From Byssochlamys sp. IMV 00236 (lineage: Eukaryota > Ascomycota > Eurotiomycetes > Eurotiales > Thermoascaceae): DNA of 64,000 nt. Shown piece by piece: positions 24,378-34,424 of this stretch. The position numbers and the translations under genes are program-made. Each line of letters starts with the position of its first letter. Position 1 is the first letter of the stretch. The stretch is from positions 186,001 through 250,000 of the forward strand of contig MSJH02000657.1 of NCBI GenBank assembly GCA_001931875.2, read 5' to 3'. The notes under the pieces are model-generated. The model saw nothing but the letters and a program-made list of their open reading frames with translations, ran no database searches and was not told where the DNA came from.

Positions 24378-25686
24378 GAAAGTCAGTGTAGTGTGTTGGG
24401 GTTTGTGTGCTGTACGGATGAAGCGTACGTGACGGCTCTGGCATCATCATCATCAAACGATTGGGAAATGGGACAAGGAAGGGAAAACTGCCCATGGTCT
24501 TTTGCCTAGGGTTGCTTTACTTCTTCTTCGCGTCGTGCTTTTGATCGTTTATGCCCGGTGACTATGAGGTCCTCGCTGCCGATTATGTTGCAAACCAACC
24601 GGCCTCGATCACCCACGCTGGTAAACTTTACCCTCGAAAACGCTCCAGCACCAGAATCGCAATTCGACACCTGCACATCCAGACAGACAGGTCGGGACTC
24701 GAGAAGGCTAGGATCACGAAGACACACATCTACTTCGCCAACACAGGAACGATTCCCGTCCTGCTTTACGAATCCAATCATCCTTATCAAAAAGAAGATC
24801 AGGCTAGATTCTTTGCGACTATGATCCTTGCATATTTTTTTTTTAGAGATGATACCATGCTAGAAATTCAAGTCTTTCTGTGTACTCCCTCAAACAGTAT
24901 CAACTGATCGAAATAATCACAACACAATCATCCCACCCCACCCGACCACATGGCATAAATTGTGTCCGGCACGTGGAAAATGAGTAAGTTAGTTATACGC
25001 ATTCCCAGTATTATTCCTTAGATCTAGGCCGTATTATCCAGTAAACTCGAAAGCTCAACGCTCAAGAGAATTCCACCAGTCACTCTGCTCCCATCTTACC
25101 TTGTCTGCTGACGAGGCGGACATTATGTATACTAGTAATCTGATCATATAGACAAGTAACTTCTGTGTATGTCTTGGGTTGAGTGCGGGCGGGGGGGCGG
25201 AGGGAAAGAGAAGATCGCTGTGCGAGCATTTTGGGATTCCTCTGAACGAGAAGCGGATTGGAATTTCCGGGTAGACAGATCAAGGTCATGCGTCACTATG
25301 CAGAGGTGCAAATGTTTACGGCCGCGGACAACATGTACTTGACAATACTACTACAGTTAAAGCTGCACTGATGTAGATGAACAACTCGATCATTATCCAA
25401 GTAACGTACATAGCGCATATGATTCAACCATAAATACATCAACCCATCCGACCACTTCCCTGCTGCCCTCTGTGTAGCCCAGAGAACCAGCCGTAGAAGA
25501 ATGCAACCGGAGAATACCATAAAACCATCCCAATATAAACGCCATATACCGTGCTAACCATCAAAGCGTTTCCATCGACATAATAAAAGAAAAAGTGCAT
25601 GGCCGGAGTGGTGGTATAGGAATAAGCCGAGAACATACAAGAACGGAAGCAAATTCAAGGGTATAGTTATCGACGAGGCGATAAGT
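24378..25686. other. Intergenic, 1.3 kb between convergent genes
   Basis: Both SRP9 (plus) and the ribonucleotide reductase gene (minus) end toward this stretch. Overlapping frames at 24506-24790 (minus) and 24551-24907 (plus) are 88-118 codons long. I could not tie either to a family or decide which, if any, is real. Confidence 0.5.
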
Positions 25687-27148
25687 TTAGAAGTCCTCGT
25701 CGAAGGTGAAGGCACCACCGTTCTCGATGTTCTTCTCGGCTTCCTGGGGGTCCTTCTTGGTGCTGGCCATGACACCGGCCTTCTGGTAGTCACCGACACG
25801 CTTCTCGAAGAAGTTGGTCTTGCCAGCGAGCGAGATGTTGTCCATGAAGTCGAAGGGGTTTGTGGCGTTGTAGTACTTCTTGTTGCCAAGAGAGACCAGC
25901 AGGCGGTCGGCAACGAACTCGATGTACTGGCACATGAGCTTGGAGTTCATACCAAGGAGGGCAACGGGGAGGGCGTCCGTCAGGAACTCCTGCTCAATGT
26001 CGACGGCATCAACGATGATCTTCTCGACAACCTCAGGTGAGGGGCGGTTGTTCAGGTGGGAGAACAGCAGACAAGCGAAGTCGGTGTGCAGACCCTCATC
26101 ACGAGAGATCAGCTCGTTAGAGAAGGTCAGACCAGGCATGAGGCCACGCTTCTTCAGCCAGAAGATAGAGGCGAAAGAGCCAGAGAAGAAGATACCCTCA
26201 ACAGCAGCGAAGGCAACCAAGCGCTGGGCGAAAGTGGACTCCTTGTCCTGGATCCAGCGAATGGCCCAGTCGGCCTTCTTGCGGATGCAGGGAACTATCA
26301 AAACTGATTAGCATTCTTGTGATCCCACAAATCCTAAAACAGTTATCACGTACTAGTGTCAATAGCGTCGAAGAGGTAGGTGCGCTGCTTGGGCTCCTTG
26401 ATGTAGGTGTCGATGAGAAGGGAGTATGTCTCGGAGTGGATGTTCTCCATCATGATCTGGAAACCGTAGAAGCAACGAGCCTCAGGGACCTGGACCTCGC
26501 CACTGAAACGCTCGACGAGGTTCTCGTTGACGATGCCGTCAGACGCGGCGAAGAAAGCCAGGACATGGGAGATGAAGTAGCGCTCGTCATTGTTGAGGCG
26601 GTTGTTCCAGTCGTGCAGGTCCTTGGACAGATCGATCTCCTCAGCAGTCCAGAAGGAAGCCTCTGCCTTCTTGTACATCTGCCAGATCTGTGTGTGTCGT
26701 GTTATGTTAGTCCATTATATTCCCCAATCGGGTAGGTAAAAACCACTATACGCGTAGACGCGTTGTCGACGTGACTCACCTCGTGGTACTTGATGGGGAA
26801 GAGAACAAAACGGTGGGGGTTCTCCTGGAGCAGAGGCTCAGAAGCCTCGAAGTCCTTGATGCCAGGAGCAACCTTAGGAGCCTCGTTGGCGGGCTTCTCG
26901 ACGAGCTCGACCTTGGTGGGAGCAGCCTCGACGGGGGCGCTAGACACGGGAGCGTTCTCCTTGTTGGAGGGCTCGAAATTGAGCTTCTTGACCGGGGAGT
27001 CGCTCATCTTGAGGTTCTCGAGAGAAGAAGCAGCCTGTTGAATATCACCTGTCAGTCGATCTGAATGTGCACGACGCGTCTTGTATAGCACTGGCGACGT
27101 GCTGTATCCATGACGTACCTGCTTCGAAGGGGTGAGCTGTGCTGCCAT
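25687..27148 (-). CDS. RNR2: Ribonucleoside-diphosphate reductase small subunit (class Ia R2)
   Basis: Exons 27148-27119, 27034-26780, 26687-26354 and 26294-25687 give 408 aa. The di-iron ligands align with mouse R2 at a constant offset of six: D145, E176, H179, E239, E273 and H276, with the radical Tyr at Y183 ([10 protein letters not shown]). The C-terminus FTFDEDF is the peptide that docks on the large subunit. The enzyme makes deoxyribonucleotides for replication and repair. The N-terminal 70 residues are disordered. They include a CDK-type site (SPVKKL, S23) and a KEN box (K35-N37). The first exon has only ten codons. Introns 1 and 2 carry ACGCGT words and the promoter has a long palindrome (separate entries), which suggests G1/S-type control. 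Confidence 0.97.
26750..26763. promoter_or_regulatory. Two ACGCGT (MCB-like) words in an RNR2 intron
   Basis: ACGCGT occurs at 26750-26755 and 26758-26763, in intron 2 of the ribonucleotide reductase gene. A third copy lies at 27074-27079 in intron 1. ACGCGT is the MluI cell-cycle box bound by MBF-type factors that drive G1/S genes, including R2 genes, in yeasts. Location in introns is unusual, and activity is inferred only. Confidence 0.4.
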
Positions 27149-28812
27149 TGTATATAACGGTGAAGAGAACAAGAGACACTGAGACAAGGAATTGGACACA
27201 GGCAGACAGAGAATAGTCAGAAGATTCCCAGTTGAAGGACTGTTGATGAGAGAATCAGAGACGCGAAAGAGGGAAGAGAGCTGGCAGAAATACCTGCATC
27301 GACGCCAAACGTGATCTCTAGCGCGACGGGCTAAGTCACGTCGCACGTGACTTAGCGCGCCTCGTCCCTGGCTGCGGGAGGCTGGACGGCCAAACCTCCG
27401 GCGCGTCTCTGCTTCTCCATCTAGTTACTGCTTCCACGAATCCATCGTGCTCCTCGCATATCCACTGTGCATTATTATCCACCCCTTCCGGTCATTATTA
27501 TTGTTTGGCGTTTTGCCCTTCAGCTTCCCCTTCATAGCTCGGCATCAGACCACACCTCTTCCTGCCCTTTCCGATACTAGGAACCCCCACTAGGAAAGCA
27601 AGCTGCCCATTGCCAGGCCCGGCTGGATATGGTTCAAACGTTATCAGATCAAAGCTAGACGCGTACCTGCAAGAGAGAAAAAAAAACACACGGAGACCCC
27701 ATCAGGTTCCATTCTTAGCAATGACCAACTGCTTACACAATTCTCCCAACTTCCTGGAGTCCAGAGCTGAAAACTTGTCTCAATCTCCACAACCGCGTAT
27801 GGTACTCTAGGAACTCTTCCAATTGAATCAACCAAACGCTCTCCGGATTACAAGTCATTGTTTACCGACGTAATCCCAACCAGATCTCCGGTCCTCATAA
27901 AGCCGAGCGAAAACTTAACATCCGACTATAAGACGCGCTTTCAGAATCCCGTAATGATCTACGATCAGATAAGAGAACCGCCCAGGATACCCTACTCAGT
28001 TAGTCTAGCTCATTTGTCGCACGCGTATCGAGTACATAGAACAACATAGATCCCGCATTCCCGGAAATACGGAATAAAGCTATGATTCCCTTGTAGTCAA
28101 GGAAACCCCTAGTTTGGAAATGATCGCATTCAGTGGACTGGAAATTTTTATTGAGGTATCCAGTTCTTTGTGTAGTGCCCACGCGTGGCAAGACGCGTCT
28201 GACTCTAGGCACCACGTGCAGTTCCCAGCCCTGTGGATGCCATATGGACTTTTTGACAACTGCACAATAGCAAAGATCATATGAACTTCGAGGATATTAT
28301 ACTCTTTGGTTTTTACTTGAACTGAGATTTCCTGCTTCTGGACAATCGTTGTACATACGTACCAGAAGTTGCATTGTCGCTCTTGATCTCTACCGCTTGT
28401 TCTCTAGTTTCGATAGCGGCGATTACTACGCCCATGTGGCCTGTCACGAGCTTCAAGAAAGCTTCATGATGTCTCTGATTTCAATTCTGTGAAGAACTCA
28501 TCCAATGAGTAAAACGTGCTAACAATTGATGCAATGCAGGGAGCACTGGTACAGAGGTGTAACATCGCAGATGCTTTATATATTGATATTGATATATATA
28601 GAATATATCTTGTACAGAACACAACGCCATCTATCCCTACATAAGACGCCCGGACAATGGCAGCCTCAGCTATATACAGGAACGCAAAGCTCCAGGGGAA
28701 ATAAAACCGCGAAGACAAAAAACAAGCAAAACGGCCAATTCCACAATAGGGCAAACACGAACGGATACATGATCGGATAAATGGCACACTTTTCTCGTCA
28801 AAGAAGAATCAT
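27149..28812. other. Intergenic, 1.7 kb
   Basis: The left part is the RNR2 promoter. The rest has only short frames up to about 107 codons with no family match. The right end should be the 3' flank of the carrier gene that ends at 28813. No RNA gene is recognised. Confidence 0.55.
27330..27356. promoter_or_regulatory. Perfect 12-bp-arm palindrome in the RNR2 promoter
   Basis: Arms GCTAAGTCACGT and ACGTGACTTAGC flank a 3 bp CGC spacer, about 180 bp upstream of the RNR2 start codon. Each arm combines a TAAGTCA/TGACTTA word (a bZIP half-site variant) with CACGT/ACGTG. Dyad symmetry of this size suggests a dimer-bound operator; the factor is unknown. Confidence 0.5.
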
Positions 28813-30064
28813 TCAGATCTTCGCACGGATAGATTCGGGCAGCCAGCGATCTTCAAACCGGCGCATAAGCTTGTTGGTCTGCTCTGCCAGACTGAGGGTC
28901 AGGATCTAGAGAGCAAGTTAGTAAAACAGTTTCCTATTCCGCGAACTACGCTGCTGGAACGTACAGTATGAGGCAAGATACGCGCCAGATGCGCGGAGAA
29001 GCCCTTGTAAATAGCGAAGACACCTTCGGTCTTAATAGTCTTATACAGGCAGTCAAACACTCCCTTGTAGAGATTACCGCTCTGGTTGTACAGACGGGAC
29101 ATGATAGTGTCTGTCTCCAAGTTAGCAGATAGCCACAGCAGGTGTCCACATATCAAATGGGCATACCAGGAGGATGCATGACGCAACACACAACAAATCC
29201 AGACGCAGTACTGCTGGCAAAGTGCAAGGCAGGGCCGTCCTCCATTCCCAAGTGGCGCATCAAGCGGCGCTTGGCCAGGAAGTAGGTGGGCAGCTGGACG
29301 GAGCTACCAAACCCGGTCCGTACCATGGCTGCTCCCACTCCACGGTAAAGTCCCTTGATACCCTCACTCTGGTGGATCTTTCGCAGACCGTCCACTGAAT
29401 TTTTATAGTTATGCTGGGTCCCGACAGGTAGGAAAGGGGAGTGTGACTGAAGGCGAGTCTTGACGAGGAAGAATGGAGACCCAAGTGCAGCTCCCATCAT
29501 GCCGGAGACCGCACCAGAAAAGACGTTAATACCCAGGCTCTGGACGTGGGCATCTTTATAAACGGCGGAAGCCAACCCCCCACGAATGGGTTCGTAGAAT
29601 CCAAGACGGCAGCCGTTCATGAGAATTTGATAGACGTACTACTCCGACAGTCAGTCCTCATGGCTCAATCAATTGTACCACATTTGTAGCCATGCATAGA
29701 ATCACGTACAGCAGAGCCAATGCCCTGGAACAATCCACGTGGACCCTCATTTTTGAGGATGACTTTGATCGCGTGGAAGACACCCGTGTACTTTTTGACA
29801 GCTGCGTCCTTCGCCTGCAGCTCTCCTTGCAATTGTAGGCTTTCAAAGAATTCTTATCAGTTTCCGAAAAATGTATCATAAATGCTGTAGCAGGGCGCAA
29901 TACCGGATTTTAACGGTCTCGAAACTGTGGGTAACGGTGACGGCTCCGCAGGCTGCAATGCCTCCAGCAATGAAGGCTCTAAGTCGCAGAGCATCGAATG
30001 TTAGTATGCTATACCAGGAGCCTGTATATGATAGGCATTGGACTTACCCTGTCGTGGTAGACAT
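28813..30064 (-). CDS. Mitochondrial carrier, Oac1/SLC25A34-35 type
   Basis: Six exons (30064-30048, 29978-29904, 29839-29710, 29638-29167, 29110-28965, 28905-28813) give 310 aa, the normal size for a carrier of three repeats and six helices. The signatures are the subfamily's: SFETVKIR in repeat 1, SPFFLVKTRLQ in repeat 2 and PPDTIMSRLYNQ in repeat 3, with the AIYKGF and GLYRGVG matrix-helix motifs. Yeast Oac1 carries oxaloacetate, sulfate and alpha-isopropylmalate across the inner membrane. The same substrates are likely here but not proven. Exon 1 encodes only five full codons. The gene is divergent from Swd2, with 524 bp between the starts. Confidence 0.9.
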
Positions 30065-30588
30065 TTCGTCTGATGTGACTCCGCTTCCGGAGACAGGTAG
30101 GGCGTGTTGCCGGACTGAATATCTATATTCAAAAGAGGAAAAGAAAGAGAAAAGGAAAACGAAAAGAGTGGAGAATCGCCCAAGAGGCCAGTTGCAAGTC
30201 AAACAAAGGGTATCAGTCTTCAGACGAGAAAGTATGAATTTCCTGCTGGTGCTATGGGGGATGTCAGATCGACCAAGCGCTGGCTGAACAATTCGCGAAA
30301 GCTATGTTCTTTCACACTATTGGCGAGTTCTCCGCGGCACTCCCCGGTCCAAGCTTAGCTAACTCCGACTGTCGGGGCGGATCTCCTTCACCGCCCGGCC
30401 TCTACAGAAAGGCAGAAAACCGCTCTTCTCCACGTTTGATTGAACGCGTCCGAACAGCGCGTTGGCCGGAGGTTGAGAAGTGTCAGTGGGATCGTGGGCA
30501 CAATTGAGCCAGGCCTTCAAATAATCAATGCCTCTGAAGACACAGGTGCCCTAGACTTGGTCTTCAATTGTGTGCTCTTGAGACAGCA
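30065..30588. other. Shared promoter region, carrier and Swd2
   Basis: A 524 bp divergent gap with no gene. It should hold both promoters and the Swd2 leader. Confidence 0.6.
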
Positions 30589-31806
30589 ATGGCAGAAACT
30601 CAGCAGCCGTCTACGCCGCAGCAGCAGGCCCCCGCTCCGCAGCCCACGCAGAAAGTGTCCGACGTAATTCGCAGCTACAGACCGACTAAGGTAGGTTGAG
30701 TATTTCACAGACGTGGGATTTTATGTGCTGATAGGTATATTTACCCATTATCAGGCATTTCGATCCCCGAAACAAGATGGCCACGTTCACATAACGTCCT
30801 TGGACTTTGACGACCAGGGTGACTACTTGGTAGCTGCTGGGGATGATGAAACAATCCAGATTTTTGATATCAAGGAGGGCAAGTCGACAAAGACAGTCCC
30901 TAGTAAGAAGTATGGTGTCCATCTAGCAAGATTCACCCACCACTCGCGTCAGGTTCTCCATGCGAGTACGAAGGTCGATGGTGCGTCCAACCCTCAACCC
31001 CCAGCTTCGAAGTCAAGGGCTAACAGCATAAAGAATCTTTACGACTTCTTGACCTCCACAATGAGAGCTATGTCCGCTACTTCACGGGGCACTCAGACAA
31101 GGTTACATGCTTGGCTCTCTCGCCAGGCAGTGATGCCTTCATCTCATGTTCTAAGGATGATACTGTTACCATGTGGGACCTCAATTCGAGGAACCCGCAG
31201 GGCAAATTGAAGCTCGCGACACCGTATCTCGTTGCGTTCGATCCATCTGCCTCCGTCATCGCAATCGCATCTCAGTCAACGTCATCTGTATTGCTCTACG
31301 ACTTCCGGAATTACGACAAGCCGCCATTTGCTACCTTTGACCTCGCCCCTCTTGAGGAGAGATTCACGCCCTCCACTCGCGGTCGAGCATGGACCAGGTT
31401 GGAATTCTCCAACGATGGAAAGAATCTGCTCGTTGGGACGGAATACCATGGGCATTTTGTGCTGGATGCATTCGAAGGCAGCCTTAGAGCTTTCTTGGTC
31501 GGGAAGAATGGATCCTCTGGCAGAGCGGCCCCAGTTTCTAGTTCGGGAAAGCCTCTGGGCCAGGGAGATGCCTGCTTTACACCGGATGGGAGATATGTTA
31601 TAGGAGGTTCCGGTGACCAGTTCGAAGCTCTTGTGTGGGATACACACCAAGCACCAGAGCCGGGGAACTTCCTGCAGCCGATGGCACGGCTGCCGCAGAG
31701 AGGCCGGACGGCCATTGTTGAATGCAATCCCAGATATAACATGTTTGCTACTGCAGACAGGGAAATCGTATTCTGGCTTCCGGAGGACAGCTCGAAGGCC
31801 TCATAA
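30589..31806 (+). CDS. SWD2: Swd2-type WD40 protein (COMPASS and cleavage/polyadenylation factor)
   Basis: Exons 30589-30690, 30755-30980 and 31034-31806 give 366 aa. After a Gln/Pro-rich N-terminus comes VIRSYRPTKAFR, then WD repeats such as ITSLDFDDQGDYLVAAGDDETIQIFDI, YFTGHSDKVTCLALSPGSDAFISCSKDDTVTMWDL and TPDGRYVIGGSGDQFEALVWD. This matches the Swd2/WDR82 family. It links histone H3K4 methylation (COMPASS) to transcription termination. The second splice uses donor 30981 and acceptor 31033, placing the CTAAC branch point about 10 nt before the AG and giving the family motif ESLRLLDLHNESYVRYF. Confidence 0.9.
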
Positions 31807-31980
31807 GGCGGCGACGGCTTAAGGAAAATCCCATGATGGTGAATGCTGAGCTCATCCTTCCGTCGTCAATGACTTCTGGTGCTCTTTACGCAGGTGGTGA
31901 AGCCGATTTTTCGAAATGCAATCCTGCTACAGGTCGACAAATGACGTGCTACTCAAGGACCGTTCTTTACAGAGATGTCA

Positions 31981-33690
31981 TCATTTTCGATTCTTTTCCT
32001 TCCCCACCAGACTCCTGGCAGTGTCACAGACCCACACCAGAGGTCCTTCAAGCTCATCATTGCCGTTTCTGTTTTCCTCGACTATATTCTCTATCTGCTT
32101 GACGACCGTTCGGTTACTGGAGATGGTCATTATTCCCGTCGACCATCCGTAGAAGAATACGCTGCGGTTGATATCAGACAGGCTTTCTTCTACCTTGTGA
32201 GCCACGCTGGGCAGCCTGCCGTTTTCCCAACCAGCTCTGATATCCGTCTCAGCATCGACGACCCGGATTGGTAATATCAGCTGGGTGGGAACAGGGTGAT
32301 CTGAGAGCTCTTGAAACTTGCGTATCAGGCTGTTCCTATCCAAGTTTTCGAAGCCAGAACCGCCCATCAATATTTCTGTTCTCCTCTTCTCGGCGTCCGT
32401 TCCGATAGTATCGACGATCTCGCGCATCCTCTTGGCGGCTTCTTTTGTACATATCAAGTCATGGCCGTCTACTGCTGGCCATAGCTCTGTGGGAACCAAT
32501 GGTTGCTCCTTCTCCATCTCGATCTGTCTGAGTATGGCGCGGTGATAAGTCGGTAAAGGGGGAATTTCGCGGAAGTGAGAAAGGTCTGAGACAAAGGCGA
32601 GGAGCAAGGTGCAGTCGACATTAAGTGTTTTTGTGAATCGCTTGAATGGATTGGGAAGAAGAGTCCCCAGAGGCAGCTGTTCTGGTGTAACTGTCTCAGG
32701 GTCTCTGTCGCTGTCGAGATCATCATTCATCAAGTCAAGAGGCAGACTTGTGCCACATTCGACGGTGGTGCCATATTTGCGCATCTGGCCGAAAATCTTA
32801 TCAATCTCCGGGATTCTCCCTTCCACGATTTTGGGGATTACGACCCGTGTTCGGGGATGCCTGTAGTTAATCCTAACCGACCTAGCAGCCTTGGTCAAAT
32901 CAGCCGCCAACTTTATCAACTCAATCTCATCATCGCTGTCTTCCTCTTGATCACTGCCGTAATTTCGTAGAATCGTCCTGTTTCCTCCATCCGTATCTTC
33001 ATCCTCGTCCTCATCCATTTCCCAGCCCTTCTTCGCCATCTCAAACAACAACCGACTCTCTGAGATGGTCGACACCTTCACCCACTCTTCCCCTTCACCA
33101 GCTACAATATCCACAAACACACTCTTCTTCTTATCTTTATCTTTATTGCCCGTGCTTCCTTTATTCTTCCCTTTAGAATCATTTTCTACCCCTGACCGAT
33201 CCCCACCTTCATGACCTTTCTGCTGCTCATGTCTGCGCGACCCATCATCCCAATAAAACCTCTTCCCAAACGCCACCAACCCAGAACAACTCCTCTTCGC
33301 AATCGTCCACACAGCCATATAAAACTGAAGATTCGACGACCGTAGCGCATGAAGAAGCTTCAACTCCCTATGCTTCTCCTCCTCACTCCGATCATCACTA
33401 ACATCCCCCGCGCGCGTCGCCTCATCAGCAGCAGCGGCTTTCTCTGCCTGCTCGTGCATTTTCTCTAGCCCGCGCAATTCCGCTAGGACACTCGAGCGTA
33501 GTTGTCTGATTTCGATGATTTGAGGTCGACGGAATTTCTCGTTTACAGCGGATTGGAACGCGTCGAGTTCAGCGAGGAGGAGTCGGCATTGGTGGAGAAG
33601 GCTTCGGGATAGGGACAGCGCGGAGGAAGATGGTGATGATGATGAGTCTGGGGCGTCATCTTGTGGATTGTCGGTGTTGGAGGGAGGCAT
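31981..33690 (-). CDS. DUF1308 (C7orf25-like) conserved protein
   Basis: A single exon of 569 codons from Met at 33690 (the frame is open to a Met at 33729, in a weaker context). The N-terminal 200 residues form helices (LLHQCRLLLAELDAFQSAV ... LRSSNLQFYMAVWTIAKR) matching the DUF1308 N-terminal part. The middle is charged and disordered, with SVFVDIVAGEGEEWVKVS. The C-terminal DUF1308 domain includes TLLLAFVSDLSHFREIPPL and near the end VEENRNGNDELEGPLVWVCDTARSL. The family is widespread in eukaryotes with no agreed function. It converges with Swd2 with only 174 bp between stop codons, so the 3' UTRs probably overlap. Confidence 0.85.
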   Translation of the reverse strand: MPPSNTDNPQDDAPDSSSSPSSSALSLSRSLLHQCRLLLAELDAFQSAVNEKFRRPQIIEIRQLRSSVLAELRGLEKMHEQAEKAAAADEATRAGDVSDDRSEEEKHRELKLLHALRSSNLQFYMAVWTIAKRSCSGLVAFGKRFYWDDGSRRHEQQKGHEGGDRSGVENDSKGKNKGSTGNKDKDKKKSVFVDIVAGEGEEWVKVSTISESRLLFEMAKKGWEMDEDEDEDTDGGNRTILRNYGSDQEEDSDDEIELIKLAADLTKAARSVRINYRHPRTRVVIPKIVEGRIPEIDKIFGQMRKYGTTVECGTSLPLDLMNDDLDSDRDPETVTPEQLPLGTLLPNPFKRFTKTLNVDCTLLLAFVSDLSHFREIPPLPTYHRAILRQIEMEKEQPLVPTELWPAVDGHDLICTKEAAKRMREIVDTIGTDAEKRRTEILMGGSGFENLDRNSLIRKFQELSDHPVPTQLILPIRVVDAETDIRAGWENGRLPSVAHKVEESLSDINRSVFFYGWSTGIMTISSNRTVVKQIENIVEENRNGNDELEGPLVWVCDTARSLVGKEKNRK

Positions 33691-34424
33691 GGTTGCCAGA
33701 TTTGAATTTCCGAGAAGATAATTGCGCAATGTGAGACTGTGTATTGGATTTCAGAAGTGAGTCGTTGAATCGTTGCTCGCGCGTGACTCAAATGTGTGTA
33801 TGTAGGTGGGGCGGAACTTTTAAATCAGCCATTGGCACTAACAATATCTGAAGAAATAGATCTATACAAAACAAAAGAAAAAGTGAGAACGAAGTAGTAA
33901 GTATTGTTGAGCTCGCAAAAAGTGCTTGCGCAGCAAAGTTCAACCACTCCCATGACACGGGTGTATCCTTTTCGCCGCGGGATGCGGAGTGATGTCAGTA
34001 TCATTACATAAGCACAATCACAATCAACAAGATACGTTAGGATATACTAGTACTAGTATGAGACTCGATAGAGTTAAAACTCCCCTGGAAATCATTTCAC
34101 TGTACAGTAGAGTGTACGCGGAAGATCAATAACTGTAGCAGCCGGAAATGACAGAAGGGATCGAGAATCAGGAGCGTAATAAGAAATTAAAAGATCCCAG
34201 AATACCTCGTTGAACCATCGATAGGAATAAGAGAGACAAAAAGAAAACGCCCCAGTAATGCTTATTGATCCTGAGAAAAGAAATACAAAAGAGGAAGGAA
34301 AATCTTCCAGTGAGAGAAAGGGTCTTTTCTTCTCAGGGAGCTGTCCCACAGGTCAATATAAGATATCAAAGCTTCGGTATCGCAGAGACAACGCATCCCC
34401 TCTCCACGGACTCGCTCTGTCCAT
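33691..34424. other. Intergenic, 0.7 kb
   Basis: This is the promoter of the DUF1308 gene and the 3' flank of the Ptm1-type gene. A short palindromic TACTAGTACTAGTA-like run lies near 34047-34060. No gene is seen. Confidence 0.55.

Noticed and set aside
24506..24907. Overlapping frames of 88-118 codons on both strands
   Set aside because: Neither strand gives a recognisable protein or splice structure, so I could not choose one to annotate.
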